Origin: Dastarcus helophoroides
Lineage: Eukaryota > Arthropoda > Insecta > Coleoptera > Bothrideridae
NCBI GenBank assembly: GCA_028583605.1
Contig: CM053327.1
Coordinates: 26,089,629-26,153,628 of the forward strand
Direction of reading: 5' to 3'
Length of the DNA stretch: 64,000 bases
The notes below the pieces were generated by a model. That model did no database searches. It was not told the DNA's origin and saw nothing but the letters and a program-made list of their open reading frames with translations. Below, in pieces: positions 1 through 11,529 of the stretch. Position 1 is the first letter of the stretch; each line of letters begins with the position of its first letter. Position numbers and translations under genes: made by a program.

Positions 1-1055
1 TCACGCACCCTCACAGGAGAACATGGACCACGGTGTGTAGGTGTGCTGGTTGTGCACCCCACAAGATTGGCTAATCAAAAGAGGCGACAATTTCACTAAT
101 TGTCTATGTCCAAATTACCAAACTTTCCCTCCTATAACAAAATTATTTAAATCAGAAAAACTTGATGAAACAGCTTGTTATTTTATAGGACGAACTAATC
201 AGTTCCAATTATTTTTTTAGCTTCAAATTTTTATGCAAAATTTTCACCTTTAAGGAAAGTCCTTAAACATTTTTAGAAAAGTCCAAATCTGCAAATTAAT
301 GTGAAATTTTTTAGGAAAAAGCTTTATATTTATTTATAAAGAAACCAGCTCGAAATTTAGGGTCGAATATAAATTAGATATTTTCAGTTTGAAGCCGATG
401 AGGTAATGAAAAAGTCAAAATTACAAGCTTTAAAGTAAATTTCATTTTAACATTTCCTCGACCTGATTTGGCAATAATATTTATAATTTATTAAAAAAAA
501 TTTCGCATCTAATTTTGTTCCTTCATATTTCTCTTTTTTTCCGTGTAAAATCAATTAACCTATCTTTATATCACATAGTCGTATTTCAAAGAATGTTTTA
601 GAGTATTATCAATTTTTCTTAATAAAAATTTAAATATTTTCAAACTGGGTGAAAGAAATCTTGAAATTAAAGTGACCAACCAATAAGAGTCTAAAAATGG
701 AGATGAATTTTGAGAATAAAAGTCAACATTTAAGACAAAATAAATTTATTTAAAAAAAAGTTTTCAAAATTTCGAGTCCAAGCACTTAATTTCGTCTTTT
801 TCAGTCTTGAAATTAGGAAATTGAAAACGCCAGCGAATTTTCATTTTAAAAGTCCAAAATTTTAAAAAAAAAGTCAAATATTTTATCTTTTTAAAATTTT
901 GTTTTCTCAAAATTCTGACTCTAAGACTTGTGATTTTTTTCCTTTTTCAAAAGATGTTCATTTCAACCTCAAAATCTAGATTTTTTTTTAATCATTTTGA
1001 GTATTAAGTCTAAAAATCAGAATATATCTAGATAAAAGTCGAAAAATGTAATTAA
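1..1055. other. AT-rich intergenic or intronic DNA, no gene seen
   Basis: No open frame with recognisable protein similarity was found. The first 150 bases have a more balanced base composition than the rest, but I do not recognise them. The remainder is the low-complexity A/T-rich sequence typical of the window. Upstream exons of the nAChR gene would be expected to the left, and none is visible here. Confidence 0.4.
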
Positions 1056-1833
1056 TAGAGACTGGATTATATGCAACATAAAGAGCTTGAAATGTTCTAG
1101 CAAATATGCTCTCAAAATGCTTGAAATATGCACGTGTCAAAATATGCAACTTAAAATAAAAATGCTGTTAATTTTAACAAATTTGCTTCTGAGTTGAAAA
1201 TTTTGTCTTTTCTTTTAAAAGAATTTGCTTCTAATTGCTTCCAGTTTAAACTAATTTGTTTTTGATTTTAATAAGTTTGCTTCTAATTTGAATAGGTTTG
1301 ATTCTAGTTTAAACAAGTTTGGTATTAATTTGAATACGTTTATTTTGAGTGTAAACAAACTTGTTTCTAATTTGAATAAATTTGGTTCTAATTTGTACAA
1401 ATTTTCTGTCAATTTGGACAAATTTGCTTCCAATTTTGACAAATTTCTAGTATGCGCCTACCCAAATTTAAAAGCTGTTCTCGAAATTTGGTTTTTTCTC
1501 TCAAAATTACTTTAGTTTTAATAAATTCTGAATTTTGTTTTGTTCTGAGTTTGTTGATTTTAAAATTTCGATATTTTTCCAAAAATTTAAGTTGTTTTGT
1601 CAAAATATAACATTTATAAGAACTTCGAATACTTCTGAATTCTTACATTTTTGTTTTGAAAATTTCTTTAAAATTATTACTTCAAGAAAAAATGATGGGA
1701 TTTCCAAAAAAGGTGATTTTTGAATGAAAAGAGCAAAAAGTAGAATTTTAAGAATAAAGTGGAATTTTAGGAAAAACACTTATTTTAAGAGAAAAGAACT
1801 AAAATTTCGAGAGAAAGATGAATCTGAAGAAAA

Positions 1834-2008
1834 AATTGAAATACAAATCTTGTCCCCCGAAACCAAGAAAGATTAAAAAACACAATAAACGTTGCTCTAA
1901 CGCACTGAAGCAACCTTTGTTGTGTTTTTCATTCTTTCTTGGTTTCAGGGGACAAGATTTGTATTTCAATTTTTAAAGATAACCAAAGATCACTCCGTTC
2001 CATCAAAC
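1834..2008 (+). repeat. Palindromic Penelope-like family, copy 1 (loop deleted)
   Basis: The left arm starts near ATTGAAATACAAATCTTG. It is followed by a shortened centre and the inverted arm ending GTATTTCAATTTTT, then the one-sided extension that ends at CCGTTCCATCAAA. The central hairpin is reduced to a few bases. No clear target duplication was found. The copy is nested in hAT-like element A. Confidence 0.75.
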
Positions 2009-4206
2009 TTATATTTCAAAGTTTCTCTTTTTTTATAATTTATAAGTTTTTCGCAAATTTAAACTTTTTCCCATGTTTTTTGAAAAAAATCGAAATTTTC
2101 CAAAAAGTCGAAATGTTGATAACAGTTGAAGTAAAAAAATTGAAAGTTTGCAAAAAATCAAAAATAGTTGAAATTTTAAAAAAGTCAAAATCAAATCAAA
2201 ATCAAATTTTGAAAAAAAAAACGAGATTTACGAAAAAGCCTTGAAAAATTGAAGATAAGGCGAAATTTTCAAAAAGTTCGAAATTGTAAAGAAAAGTCAA
2301 AATTAAAAAAAAACTATTCGAAATTTTTCAAAACCTCAAATTTTTTAAAAGACTTTAAATTGTTAAAATTTCTAGAAACTTAAGGAATTCAGTAAAAATT
2401 CAGATTCTACAACACCTAAATTTAAAAAAAAAAAACCTAAAATAACGGAATTTCGAAAAAGAGAGAAAGTCAATTTTAAAAATAAGTCTAATTTTGGAAT
2501 AAAATACAAATGTGATAAAAGAAACGAATTTTGAAAAAATAATTGAAAACCCCAAAAGAAACATATTTCGAACAGAAAGACGAAACTTTGAGAAAACAAG
2601 AGAAATTACCCACAGAAAGTTAAATTTTGAAAAAATAGTTAAATTTTAGGATAGTTGTATATGAAAAAGATGAATTTTGAACAAAAAAAAGTCGAAATTT
2701 TAAAACAAAGATTAATTTCGAAAGAAACTTGAGATTTGTAGAAGCATAATGATTTAGACATAAATATTGATATTTTCAAAAGATGATCTTTGAGAAAAAT
2801 ATCAAATTTCAAGAAAATGACGAATTTCAAACAAAAAAATTTAAATTTCCAAAAACAAATCTTGAAAAGAAAATGGAAATTTTGAAATAAAAATCAAAAC
2901 CTCGCAAAAAACAAGACAAATTTTAAAGAAAAAGTCATCTTTATCAGAAAAATTAAGTACTGGATTTTGAAATAAAGATGAAAATTTCGAGAAAAAGTCA
3001 AATTTTAAGCAAACAGTAAAAATAGTAAACAGTAAAAGTTCTGATTCTAGCAGTTAGACAATTTCAAAAAGGATCTAAATATTTAAAAAAATAACGTTTC
3101 GAAAAGGACGAAATTTCGAGAAAAATGAAATTGAGAAACGAAAGAAATTTTGCCCGAAGGTCAAATTATAAGAAAGAAATTACCAGGAAAAAGACGAAAC
3201 CTAGCAGAAATTCAACATATTTTACAGACGTAGATTTGGAAAAAAATGAGCACAATTTATCAATAACTTTAAATTTTCGAGAAAAAGTCAAATTTTAAAC
3301 AAACAATAAAAATATTTAAAGGTTTTGATTCTAGCAGGTCGAAAATTTCAAAAAAATAACATATTAAAAAAATAACTTTTCGAAAAGGACGAAATTTCGT
3401 AAAAAATGAAATTGAAAAACGAATTTTTCAGCGAAAGTAAAATTTTAAAAAAGAAATTACCAGGAAAAAGACGAAACCTAGTAGAAATTCAAAATACCTC
3501 AGAGACTTAAATTTTGAAAAAAAATGGCACATTTTAAGAATAAGTTTAAATTTTCCAGTGAAATATTTATCCCCTTTTGACTGCTTAAGTCAAAGCGAGA
3601 CAAGTGCCCTAACATCACGTCAAAAAATGTCCAATATTGATATAAATGTTAACATTTTGAGAAACAAGTTGGAATTTTCAGAAAATTGGATTTGAATTAA
3701 TCTCGAAAACCATGAAATTTCCAAAGCTAAGCTTTTTGTCTTTTTACAAAGATTTAGCAATTCTAAAAAAAATTCTCTTCGCAGTTTTTATTTGTTTATT
3801 AAAAAATTGACTAAATTTTGAGGAAATTTTGATAAACAAATTTTCAGAAAAGGTTGAATTTTGAAAAATGGAAATTTTGAAAAAGAAACTAACACTTTTG
3901 AAATAAAAATTGAAAATTGTAGAGGTCAGATTTTGATAAGAAAGAAGTCAAATCTTAAAAACAAATTCGAAATTTTAAAATAAAAGGCAAATTTCGCAAA
4001 AAAGCAGAATTTCGAAGAAAAAATGGTGCCCATCTAGTTGAATCTAAATTTTGGATCGGCTGCTTTAACCAATGAGAGTAAACGTCCTACCAAGCCCTTG
4101 GTAAGACTTCAATCGTTAAGTACTTTTCGAAAAATATTATATATATAGCGAAAATATGTCATTAGATTTTAGGTGAAATATGTAGTAACCGGTGAAAATG
4201 GTTTAA
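2009..4206. repeat. Purine-rich degenerate satellite block
   Basis: The plus strand is made of diverged repeats of a motif like GTCGAAATTTTGAAAAA, with spacing of roughly 15-20 bases. There is a longer internal duplication: the stretch at 2990-3200 resembles 3280-3500, sharing a GACGAAACCTAG core. Open frames here are lysine, asparagine and phenylalanine rich and are not genes. The block lies inside hAT-like element A. Confidence 0.6.
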
Positions 4207-4210
4207 ATAT

Positions 4211-4565
4211 TGTTGCGGGCTATCGGTTCAAATTGATTGCCACGTGTCAATTATACTACTTTATTTCCAAACCAAACTAAGAATACTACAACTGCAACTA
4301 ACACTGTTTAATTCACTTCTAACAACTAACTCACTAACTACATTGATTAACTGACTAACTCCTTGAGGGAAAGCTGACCGCCTTATATAGTTTTGGCACC
4401 CAGGTTCTAGAAAAATCACTCAGATAAGGCTTATCGTTTGCCGAAATTTCTGGAACACTTATCTGCCGTTTGTTTCGTTATCGCGGCCGCTTTCCCCTTA
4501 TCAGATCTTTCTAGAAACTTTTCTTACGCACTAAATTCTATTCTATCGATCTACATTGCGTTACA
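4211..4565 (-). mobile_element. Solo LTR (355 bp) of an LTR retrotransposon
   Basis: The block starts TGTTGCGG and ends GCGTTACA on the plus strand, so it has TG..CA ends with a short inverted terminus. It is flanked by a 4-bp duplication ATAT at 4207-4210 and 4566-4569. Promoter and polyadenylation signals read on the minus strand: a TATATAAGG box at about 4382-4390, and AATAAA as TTTATT on plus at 4260-4265. That gives the order U3-R-U5 from right to left. No gag or pol lies next to it, so it is a solo LTR. It is nested near the right end of hAT-like element A. The family was not identified. Confidence 0.65.
4382..4523 (-). promoter_or_regulatory. Heat-shock-element cluster and TATA box in the solo LTR
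   Basis: A perfect three-unit heat-shock element GAAatTTCtgGAA lies at 4443-4455. Two-unit elements TTCtaGAA lie at 4405-4412 and 4509-4516, the latter followed by an imperfect third unit. A TATA box lies about 15-20 bp further along the minus strand. This is the arrangement of an HSF-driven promoter. The RNA would run leftward through the LTR. Activity is inferred from motifs only. Confidence 0.6.
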
Positions 4566-4622
4566 ATATGCATTTGCATATGGGAATATGCAAATGCATA
4601 TAATCCGGCCTCTAGCAATTAA

Positions 4623-6195
4623 CATCGAAATCTTGCTATTAAAGTTGAAATTTTCAGAGCAAACTCAAAATTTTGGGGATTTTTGTTACTAGATCTAGTC
4701 GTCATAGATTTCGATGTAATTTTTCAAAAATTTGATATTTTTTTCTGAATTTTGAGTTGAAATTTATAAGTTTGATATTTCTCCTAAAATCTTGAGTTTC
4801 AAAAAATTTTGAGTTTTTTAAATTAAAATTTTCTTTGTAATTTTATTTCCTTTGATTCAAAATTTTGTAATTTTCATTTCTTTTTTTACTTTTAAACTTG
4901 AAAATTCGAGAAATTTTTATACAAATTTAGTTTTTAAAGTTAATTATTTTCGTAATGTTGATTTTTTTAAACAAGTGGAAATTTCTGCATTTGGTTTTAA
5001 AATCTTAACTTTTTAAAACTTCAGATGCAGACTTACAATTTCGTTCTTTTCCACATTTACCTTTCGGTCTCTAAATCTAAATTTTCTAGACATGTTGAGC
5101 GTTTGGAGAAAAAAGTCGAAATTTCCATACTTGGAGTCGAGAGATTTATATTTCGGGTTTATTTTTCTTTTTACGATTCAATTCGAAACTTCGTGCCTAT
5201 TATTTAAATTGTTTAAAAATCAAACTCAACAATTCTAGATTATTTTTTAATCAATGCAAAGTTTCTGTCTTCAGTGAAATTTCAAAAAAAAAAAGATTGG
5301 GGTTTTCTTACATAATTGTTTTTAAACATTTTCTTCCGGGTTTCGGGTTTTGCAGTTAACCTTTTTCTATTTTTATGTTAATTTTTTTTGAAGTATGGTA
5401 TGTTGAAAATTTACAATTTCCAGACAAAAGTCAAATATTTGAATTTAAAATCGGAATTTCACCATTAACATCAAAATATTCATATTAAACCTGATAGTTT
5501 ATTTAAGAATTTTTCTGTCACTTTAAATTTTGAGTTTTTCTTTCCAGAATTTTACTTTTCCTAAAATTTGAACTTAATTTTATAATTTTAAAATTATTAA
5601 AAAAAATCTAGTCTTTTTTTAGTCATTTTTATTTTTCCTGAGAAATTTTAAATGAAAAAGAGCATAATTTTGAGTGTTCCTTGGTATATTACTTTCATTA
5701 GGTTATGTTGAATTTGGCTTTAAAAATAGTCAAAATTTTGAAAATAAAGCCACTTTTTCTAATTAAGGCTTAAAATTAGAAGTTTAAAATCTCCCGGGAT
5801 TTTGAAAAAAAATCGGAGTTTAGAAAATATTTTGATATTTTTAGTTAAAGCCAAATTTCTAAGAAAAAGTTCGAAATTTTATTTCTTCATTATTTTTTTT
5901 TGGTTACGTTTAAAATTTTGACTTCGGTCTTTATATTTTAACTTAACTTTTAGAATTTTGACTGTAACCTTGAAATTAACTTGACTATAATTAAAAAAAT
6001 TTAAAATATCCGGAAATATTTGGAATGTCTTCAAAAAAGTAAAAAGTTCGAGGCTGAAGCTGATCTTAACCTATTTGTAAAAATGTCCGTCTTGAGAAAA
6101 ACTTTCTTAAAAAAACTTCAATCTTTAAGTGTGAAAAATTAATCTCGATTAAAATTTTTAGATTTCAATTTTGGTCTTTAAATTTTAGGTGCAAT
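4623..6195. other. Low-complexity AT-rich DNA, no gene seen
   Basis: The plus strand is T-rich, with the TTTTGAATTTC-like degenerate motif. No exon, splice pair or recognisable protein was found. Confidence 0.4.
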
Positions 6196-6206
6196 CTTAA
6201 GAATAG

Positions 6207-6354
6207 ATTGAAATACAGAACTTGTCCCCTGAAACCAAGAAAGATTAAAAAACACAACAAAGGTTGCTCTAGAGCAACTTTTGTTGTGTTTTTTAATCTC
6301 TAGTTCTGTATTTTAATTTTTGAAGATAACCAAGGACCAGTCCGTTCCACCAAA
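6207..6354 (+). repeat. Palindromic Penelope-like family, copy 2
   Basis: The copy has two inverted arms plus the right-hand extension ending CCGTTCCACCAAA. It is flanked by CTTAAGAATAG (6196-6206) and CTTAACAATAG (6355-6365), an 11-bp target duplication with one mismatch. The central hairpin is short, with the arms meeting near GCTCTAGAGC. Confidence 0.85.
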
Positions 6355-6365
6355 CTTAACAATAG

Positions 6366-7501
6366 CTGCTGAAAACTGTCAAAGAAAATTGAGTTCTAGG
6401 AGAATACCTAAAATTAAAAAATCATTAACATGTTTTACTTCTTTTTTCCTTTCTTCTTGTAATTACAGAATCATATGTTAAAAATTAATTAATTACGTCA
6501 AAATAAAGAAAAGTAAAAAGATTATTCTGTCGAAGCAAACAAAAAGCAATTTTGATACCAAAACCTTTAATCCCGGAATTTCAAATTTAATCTCGAAATT
6601 TTGATTTCAATCTTAAAATTTTGATCACGAAAAATTCCTGATTTCAAGGTAAAGGTAAAATTTGGGGAAAAACCCGAGAAGTAATTTCTAACAGTCGAAT
6701 TTATTTTCGATATTAAAGTCAAAATTCTTAGTTGAAAGTCGAAACGGTTGAGGTTTTTTAAAGTGATATATTCTAAGAACAAAAGATTCCAAGTTTTGAG
6801 AAAAAATTAGTTATGAAAACATCTTTGAAAGGTACTGCTTGTATTTTTCTTTTCAAGTTTGAGAATTGAAATATCCATTTAAATATCGAATATTTAAAAG
6901 TCTTGGATCGAAATTTTAATAAAAATACCTTTTTAAATTTGGTAACCTCGAATCAAAATTCAGTTTCCATCTTTCTTGCAAATTCATTAGAAATTTGAAA
7001 TTTCTTACAAATTCTGAATTTTGTATCTAAATTTTGACATTTTTTTAGCGTAATTTCCAATTTCTTTATCGAAATTTGCGGTTATAATTGGATTTGAAAA
7101 TTTTAAAAATTATGCAATTGTAAGATTATTTCCATAAGCTAGAAACATAGTTTATATGAAAATAATTGCATCAATTTAACATTTTTGTTTTCTCTGATCT
7201 GATCAGGAAAACAAAATATGCATTCTAATAAGTAATGTCAACGTAAACAGTGTATAAAAATAATTAACGTATCTAATGGAAACAAAAATAGAAATTGTAT
7301 ATAAATAAAAGCAACGCATCCACAAAATTAATGTGCAATGCTTGAACAGCCGGAATTATTTGGTTTCAGGGCTATTGTCGGCAGTTAGGTTTTAGTTTTT
7401 GGAAATTATGTCAACGGGGGAGTTTCCTGATAAACTGATTACCGAAATTACGGAGTATATTCAAAACTTTTTAGGTTGTTTTCAAGAGACTGCTGCAACT
7501 T
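6366..7501. other. AT-rich DNA, no gene seen
   Basis: Degenerate A/T-rich sequence up to about 7,300, then a more complex stretch without a recognisable exon. Confidence 0.35.
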
Positions 7502-7600
7502 CCCAAGCAACATTGATTAGTATAATAAACGTTTATTAAATTAAAATTGCGTTTATTTTAACTTTAAAAAACGTTTATATACCATTCAGTGTTGCTTGGG
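7502..7600. mobile_element. Short MITE with terminal inverted repeats
   Basis: The left end CCCAAGCAACATTGATTAGT matches the reverse complement of the right end CCCAAGCAACACTGAATGGT. The similarity runs for about 34 bp and includes AAACGTTT. The element is about 100 bp. The target duplication is not clear (TT at most), so the superfamily is left open. Confidence 0.6.
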
Positions 7601-7639
7601 TTAGAAGGAAATAGTCACAGAATTCTAATGCACAGCCCA

Positions 7640-7965
7640 ATAGGTTTGGATATTTATTAGACTTCGAAGTTTGGAAGCCAAATACCGGTTCCTTTAGTAC
7701 TTACTTGTCGGAACATTTGTTAGCATTCGAGTTGGATATAACAAATTGACGAGATCTAACAAGATCGAAACTGGTATTTGGTTTCCAAACTTTGAATCTA
7801 ATAAATGTTCCAACCTATTGGTCTGTGCATTAGAATCCTTGTCTTCTAGGAACTTTTTCCTAGAGACCAACCGCTTCAACTGTTTGTAGTTCAGCTACCT
7901 ATGATTCACTATACAGGCAGGGAGAACTGCATGCATTTGTAGTCTAGGTTACATTCTACTTGCAA
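7640..7965 (+). repeat. Interspersed repeat family R, copy 1 (contains an inverted pair)
   Basis: About 325 bp shared with copies at 32965-33300 and 63755-63990. Shared landmarks are AGTTTGGAAACCAAA-like, CATTAGAATCC-like and CAGCTACCTATGATTCACTA-like stretches. This copy has an internal inverted pair: TTTGGAAGCCAAATACCGGT at about 7670 matches ACTGGTATTTGGTTTCCAAA at about 7766. A 61-codon minus-strand frame within it is not a gene. Confidence 0.65.
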
Positions 7966-9302
7966 TACAGAAGAAAATAACATAAAGCAGATTAAAACCT
8001 CAAATTTCTTGTTTTCAGATCTTGAGATTAACATTTTTAACATCAGCAGTCTTTGAGTATACATAAGAAAACCATCAAGATTTTTTTTGTATTTGCCTTT
8101 TAAAAAGTCCCTGCAAACTCAAGATTTCGACCTTTTCAAAACAAATTCAATTCATATAAAATTTTCGACATAATTTTCCCTATCTTCTTATTTTGAGATT
8201 AGATTTGGTTTTTTATAATATCAAAATGTTCCCGAAATTATGACTTTTTTATAATTCTAAATTTATACGTATACTTCCAATTTTTTTAAGATATAAATAT
8301 CAAGTGCTCTCCTCCAAAATATTGTTGTTTGTTTCCGACAAAAGTGAAGTATTGTTTTTAATTTTGTCTTTATTCCTTTATTAAAGGTAAAATACTCGCT
8401 GTCTTGATGTAACTGTTTAATTTATAAATCAAAGGCAGAGTTAGATATTTAATTCACTGCCAAATTAAGTCCCCCAGAGATAAAGTCATATTCAGCTTCA
8501 GATCTGTAATAACCAAGTGACTGACGAGGGAAATTGACTTTTATAAGACATAGGTAATATTTAACTGTAAGTGTAAGTAAAAATTGTACTCTTTGATGCA
8601 ATCAATGTTGTGAAATCTGTAGAAAACAGTACATTAGCTAGTATAGGGCTTCAGCTAACCCAGACGCTAATATTTCAGCTGAGAAATGGGCTTAGGTCTA
8701 TTATTGTTATTTCCCTTTTATTAAGCAACACTCGCCAGAGACCAACTTTTCCATATTCCAAATGGCAAAGTGCTTTCGAGGCTTAAAAGCCATGTTTACG
8801 GATATTTATGTATTCCATATACTTTTCTTTGTGCTGAACAACTCCTTTATTTAACAGCTGGCAATATTCAAGTCTATATAATCTTTCAACTTTAACAATT
8901 ACCAAAGATAAATACCGTAATTTTCGTCAGCGCGATGCCAGTCTAGTGTCGTAAAGTTAAACTAAAGTTTTCGCCAGGCAAAGTTAACTTTGGCGCAGGT
9001 TAATTCCGAACTTTCTGTCCATTAACAGAAGTTATTTTCTAAACTGTTTAAATATTCAGTAAATTTAGCGAATATCGTGGCGAAACTAAACTAACGTAAA
9101 CTGGCAAGGCCGAGCATTAATAATTCCTATTCAGCAGCTGTTAGGAATTCCGAAGCTTTTATAAGTTTTTTGCGCTTCCGTTACCTATCTTCTTGACGAC
9201 CACAAAGAAAACTGTCGGTGAAAACTTGTTGGAATTTTATTAAATTGTAATAATGTTGCTTCTATTTTTATCAGAACTTTTCCCCATCTAAACATAATAA
9301 TG
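7966..9302. other. Complex non-repetitive DNA, no gene seen
   Basis: Base composition is less skewed than in the satellite blocks, and I saw no repeat shared with the rest of the window. No exon with sensible protein and splice sites was found. Confidence 0.35.
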
Positions 9303-9317
9303 TTTTTATACTTCGTT

Positions 9318-9508
9318 TTGTTAAAACGGACTGGTTCTTGGTAATCTTAAAAAATTGTTCAACTTGTTCCCTTAAACTAAGAAAGATTAAAAAACACAAC
9401 AAAGGTTGCTCTAACGCGCTTCGATAGTCAAGCTATCATCTTTAGAGAGATACTTTGTTGCGTTTTTTAATCTTTCTTGGTTTTAGGGGACAATATTTGT
9501 ATTTCAAT
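9318..9508 (-). repeat. Palindromic Penelope-like family, copy 3
   Basis: Inverted orientation: the extension (AACGGACTGGTTCTTGG) is on the left and the arm ending GTATTTCAA on the right. It is flanked by TTTTTATACTTCGTT (9303-9317) and TTTTTATACATCGTT (9509-9523), a 15-bp duplication with one mismatch. The arms carry the TAGTCAAGCTATCATCTTTA stem. Confidence 0.85.
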
Positions 9509-9523
9509 TTTTTATACATCGTT

Positions 9524-10804
9524 ACAGGTCTCACGTTTCACTAGACATCAATGTGCAAAACGGTTTTAACATAGCGGATTAATTTTAAGTGACAACGTAT
9601 TTTGGAGAACATCATGACACTCAAAATACTGTTAAAGTGTATGACGGAATGACAGGAACTAGACCAATGTATGAGAAGGAAAATATTAAGAATTAACTCA
9701 ACTGCATAAGTAACAATAATGCTACCAACCAAGTTGTGTACGGTGTAATTAAACAATGTTCACCAAAAATGAGATAATTTGTATCATTGCTATGGCAACA
9801 TTCAGTCTCTTCAGCCATCTCACGTTATTAAATATCAACTTGCGGTAATTATTAATGATGACATCGATCATAACCAAAAATAATGGTGGAATTGATTTCC
9901 CGCCCTTGATACGAACATATTAACGTTGACAAAAAATGGTAAATGCAAAAGGAAAGAGGTGAAATTTCTAAAAAAAACATGCTTCTAAATTATTTGTCGC
10001 AATGCCAAAGCTGAGTCTATTCGAAAAGAAATTACATTTCAGTTATTGAACTATACTTGAGAGAGACATCTTAAAATTGGGAAAATAATATAATGAATAT
10101 ATTTATGCTCATAAAAAAATGTCCATACATCTAAAGTGGTCATATTGCGTCTGAAGTCATTTTGTCTAAAATGCTATTACATCGTAAAGAACACATGACA
10201 TGCGATCAGCAATAAACGTCACAGTTTATTGCAGAAACCAAGTGAAACGTAAAGGAATCAAATAAAACAGTCGGGCGGTTCCAATAGGGCCTCTGTGCGT
10301 CCTTATATCGACAACCACCTAATTGGACCGACCTATATCAACCGAGCATTCGGTCAAATCGTGCACTTTCTTGGATAATTCGGTTTTTAATTTCGACCTT
10401 AATTTGCTTGCCGTCGTCGGTTCGTTCCGTGCCTGCTAAAGTATGTACGTGCTCGCATACCTGCAGAATTAAGGAGAATAGTGAGAATATCTGAGTATCG
10501 GAGACACGACCCAGAAGAAGTGACATTTAATTAAAGAAAGCTATTGCGGGATGCATCTCCAGAGGGATGATAATACAAGCCCACCAGGATATTAAATATT
10601 GTAAAGTAGAACGAATTTTACCCTTTGGAGCGATGTATAGGCTGACGTTTATCACAAGTGAGGCAATTTAGCTGTTATAACGTCAACCCCGATAAGGTAA
10701 ACGGAACATGGAAGCATATGAGGTTATTGTTTCGAAACAAGGGTTATACATTAACATTAAATTATTAGGAAGATTGGAAATAGATGAAAAAATAATCCAA
10801 TAAA
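9524..10804. other. Non-satellite DNA, no gene recognised
   Basis: Open frames of 62-71 codons occur on the minus strand at 9541-9756 and 10338-10526. They lack splice context and recognisable similarity. Confidence 0.35.
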
Positions 10805-11510
10805 TAATGCAATTTAACTACCTCAGCTCGGAAATCACCAGTGACGGGAGTCTGACCAAAGAAGTACAAACACAAACATATAAGGCGACAAGGATCTCAA
10901 AAAAAAAGGATATTGTCTTCCGTAATAAGTACATAACAGCAAAAGTAATATCCGAATATACTACAAAACCACAGTACGTTTTATAATGACGTATGGGGTG
11001 GAAGCAAGGCCAGATACAAAAAGAACAACGCAAATAATGAGAACCACGGAAATGAAAACATTAAGAACGATACATAGGAAGAGATATGTGTAGAAATTAA
11101 GAGATACAGAGATGGAGTGACATACAGAACATATGTAGATTCACAAGAGACAAAACAAAATACTGGAACTAGTACATCGAAAGAATGGATGAGAATAGAA
11201 TGGTCAAACAAGCGAAGATATTGAAACCAACAGGAAAAAGAACACAAGGAAGACCGACGAAAAGATGGACATAATGCTGGATATCAGAAGAACAAGAGGC
11301 TTGAAGACCAGAACAGGTTGAGTAACCTACTTCAAAGAAGGAAGTCAGAAGCAGAAGCAGAAGCAGAAGAAGAAGAAGAAGAAGAAGAAGAAGAAGAAGA
11401 AGAAGAAGAAGAAGCAGAAGAAGAAGAAGAAGAAGAAGAAGAAGGAGGAGAAGTTGGAGGAGAAGAAGAAAAAGAAAAAGAGGAAGAAGAAGAAGAGGAA
11501 GAAGAATTGT
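10805..11510 (+). mobile_element. LINE 3' end with (GAA)n tail
   Basis: Reading in broken plus-strand frames gives FNYLSSEITSDGS, then MTYGVEARPDTKRTTQI, then RTTEMKTLRTI, then GKRTQGRPTKRW. This is the usual C-terminal order of non-LTR reverse transcriptase proteins (YLG..I...G, YG.E, LR.I, GRP.KRW). Stops and frameshifts interrupt it, so the copy is dead and 5' truncated. It ends in a GAA-rich microsatellite (about 11345-11505), probably grown from the element's tail. The poly-Glu frame at 11318-11527 is a product of that microsatellite. Confidence 0.7.
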
Positions 11511-11529
11511 ATCATGTATTTTCTTAACA

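Larger units (their letters stand above)
1056..4614. mobile_element. Non-autonomous hAT-like element A (3.56 kb)
   Basis: The left end reads TAGAGACTGGATTATATGCA and the reverse complement of the right end reads TAGAGGCCGGATTATATGCA, 18 of 20 identical. The flanks are an imperfect 8-bp target duplication, GTAATTAA (1048-1055) and GCAATTAA (4615-4622), as expected for the hAT superfamily. Just inside both ends lie repeated ATATGC motifs (for example at 1088-1150 and 4566-4600), a usual layout for hAT transposase subterminal binding sites. No transposase frame is present. The interior is mostly satellite-like A-rich DNA, and it contains one palindromic repeat copy and a nested solo LTR. The same terminus recurs in the element at 17830-22324. 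Confidence 0.75.

Noticed and set aside
10338..10526. 62-codon minus-strand frame
   Set aside because: No similarity recognised and no gene context.
11318..11527. Open frame for a poly-glutamate protein (and poly-Phe on the other strand)
   Set aside because: It is the translation of a GAA microsatellite at the end of a LINE tail.
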